Below, in pieces: positions 54,040 through 62,403 of a stretch of DNA of 64,000 nucleotides. This DNA comes from Xenorhabdus bovienii SS-2004 (GTDB taxonomy: Bacteria; Pseudomonadota; Gammaproteobacteria; Enterobacterales; Enterobacteriaceae), in assembly GCF_000027225.1 (NCBI RefSeq), contig NC_013892.1:62001-126000 (forward strand), written 5' to 3'. Both the position numbers and the translations under genes were made by a program. How positions within the stretch are numbered: the first letter of the stretch is position 1; each line of letters starts with the position of its first letter. The notes beneath the pieces were generated by a model. It was not told where the DNA came from and did no database searches. It saw only the letters and a list, made by a program, of their open reading frames with translations.

Positions 54040-54060
54040 GCATACTATTCATTTCAATGC
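54022..54060. promoter_or_regulatory. Inverted repeat, candidate operator
   Basis: Perfect 10-bp arms GCATTGAAAT / ATTTCAATGC separated by 19 bp, overlapping the -35 box and spacer of the predicted ligase promoter. The geometry suits a dimeric repressor or activator; no regulator gene is adjacent. Confidence 0.5.
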
Positions 54061-54270
54061 AATACCTTTTGGCTATTTATTTTTTTAAAAAAGAAAAAAT
54101 AAAAATAATTATTAATTGTTTCTATAAGTATTTATAGTGGTGAATATTTATAAGATAATATTTTTTATGTTTAATTAATTTCATCCTGATTTTATAAAAG
54201 ATGTTTTTCAGATCGACAACATTAGGCTAGCCTAAATAAACACAGATGATCGTGTTTTGGTAAACTTATT

Positions 54271-54513
54271 AAAACGGCTAATTATCTGATTGATTGGTAT
54301 CTGCCGGATGGTGAGGACGATCATCGTTATAAAGCTATAATATTCAGTAATCCCTTTATTGATATGAGTAAATCTGTTATTCATGATAAAGAGACTGAAG
54401 ATGCTCAGGCTTTATGGACTAAAGAAGTCGTTATTCAAATGATAAATGATTGTGAACTTAATGGGAAAAAAATTACGATAACCCCCTATTTTAAGGGGGT
54501 CGTGGCTTTATAA
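54271..54513 (+). pseudogene. C-terminal remnant of a second immunity gene
   Basis: Without a start, the frame reads KTANYLIDWYLPDGEDDHRY, SNPFIDMSKSV, EDAQALWTKEVVIQMINDCE and GKKITITP. This parallels the last 70 residues of the immunity protein at 49988-50518 codon for codon. The similarity begins abruptly at 54271 (counterpart 50288). Near its end is an ACCCCC/GGGGGT hairpin (54481-54500). Confidence 0.85.
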
Positions 54514-54533
54514 ATTACCATTTAATTCATCGA

Positions 54534-55160
54534 CTACTGATTCTGCCACCACCGATATAACCCTTCAATATCTGCTGAAGTGAGCATCTTCATCGCCGCT
54601 TTTAATTGTTCCAGCGGCCAGTTCCACCACTGCATTTCCAGTAACATAGCAATCTGTTCATCTGAAAAGCGTTTTCTGATCACCTTCGCCGGATTGCCAC
54701 CAATAATGGTGTAAGGTTCCACATCCTTGGTGACAAGAGCGCGGGTGCCGATAACTGCCCCATCGCCAATGTTTACGCCGGGCATAATAATCGCTTCGGC
54801 ACCCATCCAGACGTCATTGCCGATAACAGTATCTCCCATCGGTTGGTAGCCATTTTGAGCATCAGCAAAGGCCGGTTCTTCCGACATATAGAAAAACGGA
54901 AAGGATGAAACCCAATCCAAACGATGTCCTTGATTACCTGCCATCATAAAGGCGACTCCAGTGCCGATGGAGCAGAAGCTGCCGATGATCAACTTATCAA
55001 CATCAACCAGATCGGGATGCAGGTAACGGGCGCAGTCATCAAAAGAGTGACCATGATAATAACCGGAATAGTAACTGAAACGGCCGATCTGAATATTCGG
55101 ATTAGTGACTTGTTCCGCTAAGGTTTTGCCCTTAAATGGGCTGTCAAAGTAGTTTTCCAT
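54534..55160 (-). CDS. catB: CatB-type (xenobiotic) acetyltransferase
   Basis: Hexapeptide-repeat acetyltransferase; relatives O-acetylate chloramphenicol. The ATG at 55160 ([20 protein letters not shown]) is the family start; the frame is open further upstream without similarity. 208 residues. Landmarks: [40 protein letters not shown] with the catalytic histidine, [20 protein letters not shown], and [12 protein letters not shown]. Probably an intrinsic resistance gene; substrate range not provable from sequence. Confidence 0.9.
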   Translation of the reverse strand: MENYFDSPFKGKTLAEQVTNPNIQIGRFSYYSGYYHGHSFDDCARYLHPDLVDVDKLIIGSFCSIGTGVAFMMAGNQGHRLDWVSSFPFFYMSEEPAFADAQNGYQPMGDTVIGNDVWMGAEAIIMPGVNIGDGAVIGTRALVTKDVEPYTIIGGNPAKVIRKRFSDEQIAMLLEMQWWNWPLEQLKAAMKMLTSADIEGLYRWWQNQ

Positions 55161-55201
55161 ATAACCCTTGCTGTTATCTGATTCGAATTTGAAAATTATA
55201 A

Positions 55202-55357
55202 TTAGTTTTTCGGTATAAAGTCCTGACTGAATGTCAGCCGTTTTCGTCCCTGTTCCATTTCTGCCAGCGGCTCCACTTCCCGTAAGGTCTTTTTGCAACG
55301 TGTGACGAGATCCTGAGATGGTAACAATTCATTGTAGCTCCAATATAGCCATATCAT
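55202..55357 (-). CDS. Hypothetical 51-residue protein
   Basis: ATG at 55357 behind GGGAGAAAA; reads [18 protein letters not shown] and later [18 protein letters not shown] to a TAA. Composition looks coding, but no family is recognised; it may be a fragment. It lies 41 bp before catB on the same strand. Confidence 0.35.
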   Translation of the reverse strand: MIWLYWSYNELLPSQDLVTRCKKTLREVEPLAEMEQGRKRLTFSQDFIPKN

Positions 55358-55429
55358 TTTTCTCCCATTTGGTTTTTGGCGTCATTTTGGCACGTATATT
55401 GATTTTTGTTAAAGAAAATGTTAAATTAG

Positions 55430-55461
55430 ACCGTATATTAAACCAATAACCGCAATACGGT
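55430..55461. promoter_or_regulatory. Inverted repeat before the antitoxin gene
   Basis: ACCGTAT / ATACGGT arms 18 bp apart, 12 bp before the antitoxin ATG. A likely operator for autoregulation by the ribbon-helix-helix antitoxin. Confidence 0.55.
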
Positions 55462-55473
55462 GGAGTTTTGACT

Positions 55474-55767
55474 ATGGCCACATTATCAAATGAAAGAATC
55501 ACCACTAGGGTGAATTCAGAAACTAAAGAGTTGCTTGAAATGGCACTATCATTATCTGGGTATGCGAGTTTGAATAGTTTTATTGCAAATGCTGCTGTAG
55601 CAGAGGCGAAACGACTGATTGAACAAAACATGCGCATCAAATTGTGTCAGGAGGATGCAGTGGCATTTGTGCATGCATTAGAAGAACCTACCCAGATAAA
55701 TGAGCGTTTCCTTCGTGCAGCTCGTAGACATAAGGATTTGTTAGATGAAGATCGAGTGTCTAAATAA
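55474..55767 (+). CDS. DUF1778 (TacA-like) antitoxin
   Basis: 97 residues from the ATG at 55474 with TGGAG upstream (an in-frame TTG two codons earlier is possible). The N-terminal ribbon-helix-helix reads SNERITTRVNSETKELLEMALSLSGY and SLNSFIANAAVAEAKRLIEQ; the C-terminal tail (EEPTQINERFLRAARRHKDLL) wraps the toxin in known TacA structures. It overlaps the GNAT toxin gene by 23 bp. Confidence 0.9.
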   Translation: MATLSNERITTRVNSETKELLEMALSLSGYASLNSFIANAAVAEAKRLIEQNMRIKLCQEDAVAFVHALEEPTQINERFLRAARRHKDLLDEDRVSK

Positions 55768-56257
55768 AAATAAACACGATAGAAATAATTTTGACTGTGG
55801 TGAACCTGCGTTAAACAACTATTTGAAAGCAGTATCAGGGCAGCATGATAAAAAGGACCTATCAAGGACATTTGTCCTGACAAGTAGTCAGAATGAATCT
55901 CAAATAAAGGGGTATTATTCACTAGCGCTGTGCACGGTAGAACTAGACGAAATACCAGAAAAAATATCGAAAAAATACCCTTCCAGTTTGTATTGCGCAC
56001 TTATTGGCCGATTAGCTATAAATAAATTATTTCAACGCCAAGGACTTGGCGAAATTTTGTTGATAGATGCAATTCGAAAATCAATAGAATCGTCAGAATC
56101 CATTCCTACTCCAATGATTATCGTTGACGCTAAGCACGATATTGCTAAAAAATTCTATATAAACATGGGGTTTCAGGAATTTCCAAAAATGAAATTCAGG
56201 CTCTTTATGCCTATGAATGCAGCTGTGAACATTATAGAGCAAATCGACGCGATATAA
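55745..56257 (+). CDS. GNAT-family toxin (TacT-like)
   Basis: 170 residues. TacT-type toxins acetylate the amino group of charged tRNAs and block translation. Signatures: N-terminal FDCGEPALNNYLKAVSGQHDKKDLSRTFVL, LIGRLAINKLFQRQGLGEIL (acetyl-CoA-binding QGLG), and DAKHDIAKKFYINMGFQEFP. Paired with the DUF1778 antitoxin as a type II module. Confidence 0.9.
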   Translation: MKIECLNKNKHDRNNFDCGEPALNNYLKAVSGQHDKKDLSRTFVLTSSQNESQIKGYYSLALCTVELDEIPEKISKKYPSSLYCALIGRLAINKLFQRQGLGEILLIDAIRKSIESSESIPTPMIIVDAKHDIAKKFYINMGFQEFPKMKFRLFMPMNAAVNIIEQIDAI

Positions 56258-56263
56258 TTCAAC

Positions 56264-56285
56264 AGGTGGGACCGCGGTCCCACCT
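56264..56285. terminator. Palindrome after the toxin gene
   Basis: Perfect 22-bp palindrome AGGTGGGACCG/CGGTCCCACCT, 6 bp after the toxin stop, without a strong T run; terminator-like or processing hairpin. Confidence 0.6.
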
Positions 56286-56354
56286 CATTCTTCAGTAATT
56301 TCACCTACACCAGAACAATTTGTGCATTGCTGCACCTGAGTTGCATCTGTGTGG

Positions 56355-56680
56355 TGTTCTGCTCAAGAAAAATCGGACACTTTTACGAAGGCCATTTCAT
56401 ATTCCACGGGTGTTAAATCATTATTGGCCGTGTGCAATCGTGTTAAATTGTAATAATGCAGATAACCCAAGACATCTTTTTTCATCTCTGCCTGGTTTTC
56501 ATGATGGGTTTTGGTTTCAGCTGCCTGTGGGACTGTATAGCTCTGTTCAACAACCAGATTGACCGCTTCTCTTTTAAAGTTATCGGTAAATTTTTGGGGT
56601 GATTTTCGTTTCATAAAGACACCTTAATTAAAGTCATTCTATTCCTTTACCAAAGTGTCCGAATTTATTAAAGCACAACA
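56355..56680 (-). mobile_element. Internally deleted IS3-family remnant
   Basis: About 326 bp between inverted ends that both lead into CGGACACTTT (TGTTCTGCTCAAGAAAAATCGGACACTTT and, reversed, TGTTGTGCTTTAATAAATTCGGACACTTT). A minus-strand frame (56363-56614) joins the OrfA start (MKRKSPQKFTDNFKREAVNL) directly to the OrfB end (DVLGYLHYYNLTRLHTANND). The central transposase is deleted, so it cannot move by itself. No matching target duplication is evident. Confidence 0.8.
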
Positions 56681-56713
56681 CTGATTAAGACAGCGGCCGG
56701 GTGGACAAAAATG

Positions 56714-57640
56714 CTAACCACCAAAACGGCGGTAATACGCGGCCGCAGGTGGCGGAAGTGTGCCAATGGTGGTTTCACAGCGTTCGCTGACGTAATGTGT
56801 CGCAGTAAGGTCTATTCGGTGATAGATATTGGTGCACAAGTTACGGGCAACCTGCCCTTCCCATTGTGCTGGCAGCAAAGCATCCGGCAGCAGCGGATCG
56901 CGCAGTACCACACGGCGGTAAAAGTGAATAAGCAGCAGGCGCAACTGGAAGCTGCGTTCTGGTGTCAGGTCGGCTTCACTGCAATCTTGCAGCAGCTTCA
57001 TTAAGGGACGGAATGAGACGATAAACTCGTGATAGTGTTTTACCACCTGATCCAGTGACCAACTGGCCGATACCCGTTCTTTCAGGCTTTGTTCTGAACG
57101 GGGATAGGGATAGTCTGCCCGAAAGTAGATCACAGAATCACTGGCGTTGAGTTCGCCAAGCAGGGCGGGAATATCACTTTGCGCGCTGCTTGGCGCCGCC
57201 ATCAGAGTGCTGTTGAGTTGGCCGAAGCCAAGCCAGCTCAGTTCTTTTTTCAGGCGGTTGCGTTCTTCTTTGGTCGTGCCTTCCAGCAGCAGTAGATCCC
57301 ACTTGCCATCCCACTCAGGCTGTTCGCTCAGGTAGATTTTGCTCTCGGCATGGCGGAATTGATTCATGCCACGCTCGGTGATGCGGTAATAGCTGCGACG
57401 GCCGATTTTCTCCACCGCCAGCCAGCCCTCTTTTTGCAGGCGAAAGACGGATGTCCGCACAAAACGGTCACTGAACCCCATCGGTTCCAGCAGGAGGCTC
57501 AGACTGCCCAACCATACTTCACCACCACGGTGACTGAGGGCATCCCCAAACAGAGAGATAATCAGCGACGTTCCGCTGATGGGCTGGGCATCAAGGGCGT
57601 GTCGGATAAAGTCGTCGAGTTTGTGTGCCATTTTTTCCAT
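56714..57640 (-). CDS. paaX: Phenylacetate pathway repressor PaaX
   Basis: Represses paa genes until phenylacetyl-CoA binds. 308 residues; winged-helix N-terminus SGTSLIISLFGDALSHRGGE, FVRTSVFRLQKEGWL, and conserved WDLLLLEG, LTPERSFQLRLLLIHFYRRV, DPLLPDALLPAQW. Ends at YYRRFGG, about 17 residues earlier than E. coli PaaX, close to the IS3 remnant. Same strand as paaK (85-bp gap). Confidence 0.93.
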   Translation of the reverse strand: MEKMAHKLDDFIRHALDAQPISGTSLIISLFGDALSHRGGEVWLGSLSLLLEPMGFSDRFVRTSVFRLQKEGWLAVEKIGRRSYYRITERGMNQFRHAESKIYLSEQPEWDGKWDLLLLEGTTKEERNRLKKELSWLGFGQLNSTLMAAPSSAQSDIPALLGELNASDSVIYFRADYPYPRSEQSLKERVSASWSLDQVVKHYHEFIVSFRPLMKLLQDCSEADLTPERSFQLRLLLIHFYRRVVLRDPLLPDALLPAQWEGQVARNLCTNIYHRIDLTATHYVSERCETTIGTLPPPAAAYYRRFGG

Positions 57641-57725
57641 TATCTGCTCGCAAATGTGTCATGCCATTAGCATAACCGGAGAAATATACCCTGCAACTTG
57701 AAATAGTCTCAGCGGTGGCGAATGA

Positions 57726-59033
57726 TTACTCATGCTGGCGGTGGTCGATCACTCTGACCGCCTTGCCTTCTGAGCGGGGGATGTCTCCGCAGTTGACGAT
57801 ACTGACTTCTGTACTCAGCCCTATCATGGATTTAATGTGATGGCGCAACTGGTGGCAGATGTCGCAGCGTTGTTGAGCATCAAGCCGCTCCGGTTCTTTT
57901 AGCTCGACCTTGACTGACAGGCAGTCATAATTGCCTGTGCGGTTCACTTCTAACTGATAATGAGGCGACAGCTCTTTGAAGCGGATGATCTGTTCTTCTA
58001 CCTGTGATGGGAAGACATTGATGCCACGGATAATCAGCATGTCGTCAGAGCGTCCGGCGATCCTGTCCATACGACGCATATGACGGGCAGTACCCGGCAA
58101 TAAACGGGTCAGATCGCGGGTGCGGTAACGGATCACGGGCATGGCCTCTTTGGTCAGAGTCGTGAAAACCAATTCGCCGGATTCGCCATCCGGCAACACG
58201 TTCAGGTTGTCAGGCTCAATCACTTCCGGATAGAAATGATCTTCCCAAATGGTGGAACCGTTAGCGTGTTCCACCGATTCCATCGCGATCCCCGGCCCCA
58301 TGACTTCGGACAGGCCGTAAATATCCAAAGCTTTGATGCCCATGCGCGTTTCAATTTCGCTGCGCAGCGCTTCTGTCCAAGGCTCCGCGCCGAAAATGCC
58401 AACACGCAGGGAGCATTTACTGGCATCTCCGCCCATCCGCTGTTCCAGCGCGTCCAGTAAAGTCAGGCAGTAGGAAGGGGTCATCATGATGACGTCGGGT
58501 TTGAAGTCCAGAATCAGTTGCGCCTGTTTTTCGGTCTGACCGCCGGACATAGGGATCACGGTGGCGCCCAGACGTTCAGCCCCGTAGTGTGCTCCCAACC
58601 CTCCGGTAAACAGGCCGTAGCCATAGGCGACGTGAACTTTGTCTTTGGCGCTCGCTCCGGCAAAGCGTAGGCAACGGGCGACCAGATTCGCCCAATGGTC
58701 GATATCCCGCTGGGTATAACCCACCACGGTAGGATGCCCTGTGGTGCCCGATGAGGCATGGATGCGCACGATTTGTTCCATCGGAACGGCGAAAGTATCG
58801 AACGGGTAGTGATCCCGTAGATCCTGTTTGGTGGTGTAGGGAAATTTGGTGATGTCCGCAAGTTGCCTGAAATCACTGGGATGGATGCCGGCGGTGTCAA
58901 ATTTGCGGCGGTACATGGGCACGTTGTTGTAAGCGTGATGGAGCGTCCATTTTATCTGTTCAAACTGGTGCGCCTGAATTTCGTCACGTGAAGCAAATTC
59001 AATGGAATCGAGGTGTTGTACGTTGTTGCTCAT
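57726..59033 (-). CDS. paaK: Phenylacetate-CoA ligase
   Basis: Activates phenylacetate to phenylacetyl-CoA with ATP. 435 residues. AMP-binding motif VRIHASSGTTGHPTVVGYTQ, DIYGLSEVMGPG, IRYRTRDLT, and GRSDDMLIIRGINVFPSQVEE. Downstream of paaJ in the paa operon with a 95-bp gap. Confidence 0.96.
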   Translation of the reverse strand: MSNNVQHLDSIEFASRDEIQAHQFEQIKWTLHHAYNNVPMYRRKFDTAGIHPSDFRQLADITKFPYTTKQDLRDHYPFDTFAVPMEQIVRIHASSGTTGHPTVVGYTQRDIDHWANLVARCLRFAGASAKDKVHVAYGYGLFTGGLGAHYGAERLGATVIPMSGGQTEKQAQLILDFKPDVIMMTPSYCLTLLDALEQRMGGDASKCSLRVGIFGAEPWTEALRSEIETRMGIKALDIYGLSEVMGPGIAMESVEHANGSTIWEDHFYPEVIEPDNLNVLPDGESGELVFTTLTKEAMPVIRYRTRDLTRLLPGTARHMRRMDRIAGRSDDMLIIRGINVFPSQVEEQIIRFKELSPHYQLEVNRTGNYDCLSVKVELKEPERLDAQQRCDICHQLRHHIKSMIGLSTEVSIVNCGDIPRSEGKAVRVIDHRQHE

Positions 59034-59128
59034 AGTTTCCTGTCCCTTTGTTGATTTGTTTGTAACAGGTTGTTGTTTTTATGTGCAGGTGTGGGTTATT
59101 TGCTAATACCCGATATAAGGCGTTGCCG

Positions 59129-60343
59129 TTACGATATGCGTTCAATAATCATGGCGATCCCTTGCCCTACGCCGATGCACATCGTGCACAAGGCATAGCG
59201 GCCGGTACGCCGTTCCAGTTCCAGAGTGGCCGTCAGCGCCAGACGTGCCCCGCTCATGCCCAATGGATGACCCAATGCAATCGCACCACCATTCGGATTG
59301 ACCTGTTCTGCATCATCCGGTAGCCCCAACTGACGCATGACGGCCAGTGACTGTGCGGCAAAAGCTTCATTGAGTTCAATGACGTCCATCTGGTTCAGGC
59401 TCAGGCCAGTGAGCTCCAGTACCTTGCGGGTGGCTGGCAATGGCCCGATCCCCATCATGCGGGGTTCAACGCCGCAGGTGGCGGTTGCGATAATGCGCGC
59501 CCGGGGTGTCAGCCCCTGCTGCAAGGCGGCCGTCTCTGAGGCGATGATGAGTGCCGCCGCGCCATCATTGACGCCAGAGGCGTTGCCGGCGGTGATTGTT
59601 CCATCAACCCGGAAGGGGGTTTTCAGCCGTTGCAGTTGTTCGAATGTCGTCTCCGGCCGTGGGTGTTCATCCCGTGAGACGATGGTTGGTGTGCCTTTTT
59701 TGTCTGTAGAGGGCAGGGTAATGGGGGTGATTTCTTCCGCGAAAATTCCCCGTTGTTCGGCGTTGGCGGTACGTTGCTGGCTGCGCAGGGCGAAGGCATC
59801 TTGATCGTCACGGCTGATTTGAAACTGGGCGGCAACATTTTCCGCAGTTTCTGGCATGGAGTCTGTCCCAAACTGCTGCTGCATCAGGGGATTGATAAAG
59901 CGCCAGCCAAGGGTGGTATCAAAGATTTGGGCTTGGCGGCTGAATGGGCTGTCGGTTTTACCCATGACGAAAGGGGCACGGGTCATGGATTCGACCCCGC
60001 CCGCCAGCATCAGTTGCGCTTCGCCGGCTTTAATACCACGGGCGGCAAAGGCCAAGGCATCCAGACCGGAGCCGCACAGCCGATTGAGGGTGGTCGCCGA
60101 TACCGAATAGGGTAACCCTGCCAGTAAAACCGCCATGCGTGCCACGTTGCGGTTATCTTCTCCCGCCTGATTTGCGCAGCCCAGAATGACGTCATCAATC
60201 TGTTGCCAATCCAGCGAGGGATAACGTGCCAGTAGTGCCTGTAGCGGCAGAGCGGCCAGATCGTCAGCCCGCAGGCCGGAAAGCGCACCACCATAACGCC
60301 CGATAGGAGTACGGATGCCGTCACAGATAAACGCATGGGTCAT
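59129..60343 (-). CDS. paaJ: 3-oxoadipyl-CoA/3-oxo-5,6-dehydrosuberyl-CoA thiolase
   Basis: Thiolase closing the phenylacetate pathway to acetyl-CoA and succinyl-CoA. 404 residues. Nucleophile in TTLNRLCGSGLDALAFAA, NGGAIALGHPLGMSGAR histidine, and C-terminal cysteine in YALCTMCIGVGQG. Start overlaps the paaI stop by 4 bp. Confidence 0.96.
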   Translation of the reverse strand: MTHAFICDGIRTPIGRYGGALSGLRADDLAALPLQALLARYPSLDWQQIDDVILGCANQAGEDNRNVARMAVLLAGLPYSVSATTLNRLCGSGLDALAFAARGIKAGEAQLMLAGGVESMTRAPFVMGKTDSPFSRQAQIFDTTLGWRFINPLMQQQFGTDSMPETAENVAAQFQISRDDQDAFALRSQQRTANAEQRGIFAEEITPITLPSTDKKGTPTIVSRDEHPRPETTFEQLQRLKTPFRVDGTITAGNASGVNDGAAALIIASETAALQQGLTPRARIIATATCGVEPRMMGIGPLPATRKVLELTGLSLNQMDVIELNEAFAAQSLAVMRQLGLPDDAEQVNPNGGAIALGHPLGMSGARLALTATLELERRTGRYALCTMCIGVGQGIAMIIERIS

Positions 60344-60807
60344 GATTGTTCTCCCTGTAATGGTGTTTCCTGCCTGTCTTCCAGAATAGAATGGCCGAGA
60401 CGATGGGCATGACCACGAAAAAAGGCCACGATTTTGCCGTCCTGATTGATAATTCTGACGTCATACAAGCCCGTGGTTTTTCCCTGATGCTGCATAAAAG
60501 CGGTGGCTGTCAGGCGGTCACCGCTGAAGGCCGGGCGGATAAAATCAATGCTACAACCGGATGCCACCGCCGCCAGCCCTTCGCTGTTGCAGGCATAGGC
60601 GAAGGCAGTATCGGCCAGACTGAACAGGATGCCACCATGACAGCTTTGATGGCCGTTGAGCATGTCTGGTTTAATGGTCATGCTTACTTGGGCGACCCCT
60701 GTATCAACATGGTCGATGTGCATTCCCATATTCTGGGCGCAGGCATCTTTGGCATACATGGCTTCTATGCAGCGTTGAGCCAGTTGGCTGGAAGCGTTAG
60801 CGGACAT
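60340..60807 (-). CDS. paaI: Acyl-CoA thioesterase PaaI
   Basis: Hotdog-fold thioesterase that frees CoA from stalled ring-hydroxylated intermediates. 155 residues; motif NGHQSCHGGILFSLADTAFAYA with conserved HGG...D. Overlaps paaH by 11 bp and paaJ by 4 bp. Confidence 0.95.
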   Translation of the reverse strand: MSANASSQLAQRCIEAMYAKDACAQNMGMHIDHVDTGVAQVSMTIKPDMLNGHQSCHGGILFSLADTAFAYACNSEGLAAVASGCSIDFIRPAFSGDRLTATAFMQHQGKTTGLYDVRIINQDGKIVAFFRGHAHRLGHSILEDRQETPLQGEQS

Positions 60808-62401
60808 GGTTGCGTTCCTTATTTTGATTTTGATCTCGCTGGAGATGCAGCGTTACATAGCCTGCCGCCAGTTGGCGCAACAAAGGTGCAGGTCGGTAAC
60901 GGGGTTCGCCATAAAATTGCTGTAAGTTTTCCAGTGTGCTGAGAATGTGCCGCCAGCCCAGTTGTTCCCCCCATGCCAATGGGCCGATGGGATAATTGAC
61001 GCCGTAACACATCGCCAGATCGATATCTGCAGCGCTGGCGATGCTTTTATTGATGGCATCCAGCGCCTCGTTGCACAACATGGCCACGGTACGCATCGTC
61101 AGTAAGGCAGGGTAATCCGGCAGGAGAATCACCTGCTTGCCGAGAGATTGCAGGAAACTGATCACTTTTGCCGTCTGCGGCCGGGTGTTCTGGCAGGCGG
61201 AGCTAAGAGTGATGATGGAAGCCGTCTGATGATTGGCGGCAAGATCAAACTGTACCACTGGCGCTCTGATTTCATCAGCAAGCTGTGCGCTGGTTTTACC
61301 TTGTGTCAGCGTTAATATAACGTCATCAAGCTGTAATGCTGGCGGCTGGGAATCGGTATTTTTGCTTTCTTCGGGGGCGATTCCATATTGTTGTAACAAC
61401 GGTTTTAATAGCGCGGCAAAATGTGGCAGAGTTCCCCAATCGCCCGTTGCCTGAATCCGCGCAGGCCGTATTTGCTCCTGGAGGGTTTCCAACCGGGGTA
61501 ATGGCTGATGTTTTTCTTTGCTATCATAAACATAAAACCCCTGACCGCGCTTACGACCCAGATGATCGGCTTCCACCAGCTCTTTCTGGCGCAGTGAAGG
61601 CTGGAAGCGCGGATCACCGTGAAATGCGTGGAACAGAGATTCGGTTACGGCATAATTAACGTCATGACCAATCAAATCGGTAAGCTGTAACGCCCCCATC
61701 GCAAAACCGCCCGATTCTTTCATTACTGCATCCAGTGTGGCGGGGGAAGCAACGTTTTCTTCCAGTGCGCGCAAAGTCTCCGCATAAAACGGGCGGGCGA
61801 TGCGGTTGACGATAAAACCCGGCGTAGAGCGGCAAACTACAGGCTGTTTTTGCCAATCGGTGACGAGACTTTTGAGTGTGGTAATCGTTTGAGACGACGT
61901 TTCCAGACCCTGAATGATTTCCACCAGTTTCATCAGTGGTGCGGGGTTGAAAAAATGCAGCCCCGCCATGCGTTGGGGTGAAGCCAGCACACGGGCAATG
62001 GCGGTAATCGAGAGCGATGAGGTGTTGCTGGCAAAGATCGTTCCGGCTGAACAGAGGGGTTCCAGTTGGCGGAACAGGTTCTGTTTGACCTCCAGTTGTT
62101 CGATAATCGCTTCAATCACCAGTGCGCTCGGTGCCAGTGCCTGCAATGAGTCAACCCGTGTGATGCGCTGTAATAGGGCTTGGGTTGCGCCAGCTGCTGC
62201 TTTGCCTGCCTCCACACGTTGATGCAGACGGGTGTGCAGCGTCTCCAGTGCACGCTGTGCCGCTTCATTATTCACATCAAACAGCAGGACGGAATATCCT
62301 GCCTGAGCGGCGACCTGTGCAATGCCGATCCCCATCGTTCCCGCGCCAATGACAGCAATCGGGCCGTGAAGGATCGGATGATGATGTGCTGGCGTGTTCA
62401 T
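60797..62401 (-). CDS. paaH: 3-hydroxyadipyl-CoA dehydrogenase PaaH
   Basis: NAD-dependent oxidation of 3-hydroxyadipyl-CoA. 534 residues, about 60 longer than E. coli PaaH, within the range of two-domain family members. Rossmann IAVIGAGTMGIGIAQVAAQAG, catalytic His in GLHFFNPAPLMKLVE, TPGFIVNRIARPFYAE, and a second C-terminal HCDH domain ending AMCYGVNYPIGPLAWGEQLG. Confidence 0.95.
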   Translation of the reverse strand: MNTPAHHHPILHGPIAVIGAGTMGIGIAQVAAQAGYSVLLFDVNNEAAQRALETLHTRLHQRVEAGKAAAGATQALLQRITRVDSLQALAPSALVIEAIIEQLEVKQNLFRQLEPLCSAGTIFASNTSSLSITAIARVLASPQRMAGLHFFNPAPLMKLVEIIQGLETSSQTITTLKSLVTDWQKQPVVCRSTPGFIVNRIARPFYAETLRALEENVASPATLDAVMKESGGFAMGALQLTDLIGHDVNYAVTESLFHAFHGDPRFQPSLRQKELVEADHLGRKRGQGFYVYDSKEKHQPLPRLETLQEQIRPARIQATGDWGTLPHFAALLKPLLQQYGIAPEESKNTDSQPPALQLDDVILTLTQGKTSAQLADEIRAPVVQFDLAANHQTASIITLSSACQNTRPQTAKVISFLQSLGKQVILLPDYPALLTMRTVAMLCNEALDAINKSIASAADIDLAMCYGVNYPIGPLAWGEQLGWRHILSTLENLQQFYGEPRYRPAPLLRQLAAGYVTLHLQRDQNQNKERNHVR

Positions 62402-62403
62402 GG

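Larger units (their letters stand above)
53982..54270. other. AT-rich promoter region of the ligase operon
   Basis: Nearly 290 bp, no gene. Contains the predicted ligase promoter and a perfect inverted repeat (54022-54060). Confidence 0.5.

Noticed and set aside
59337..59804. 155-codon frame antisense to paaJ (and others within the GC-rich paa genes)
   Set aside because: Shadow of high-GC coding DNA; no independent signals.
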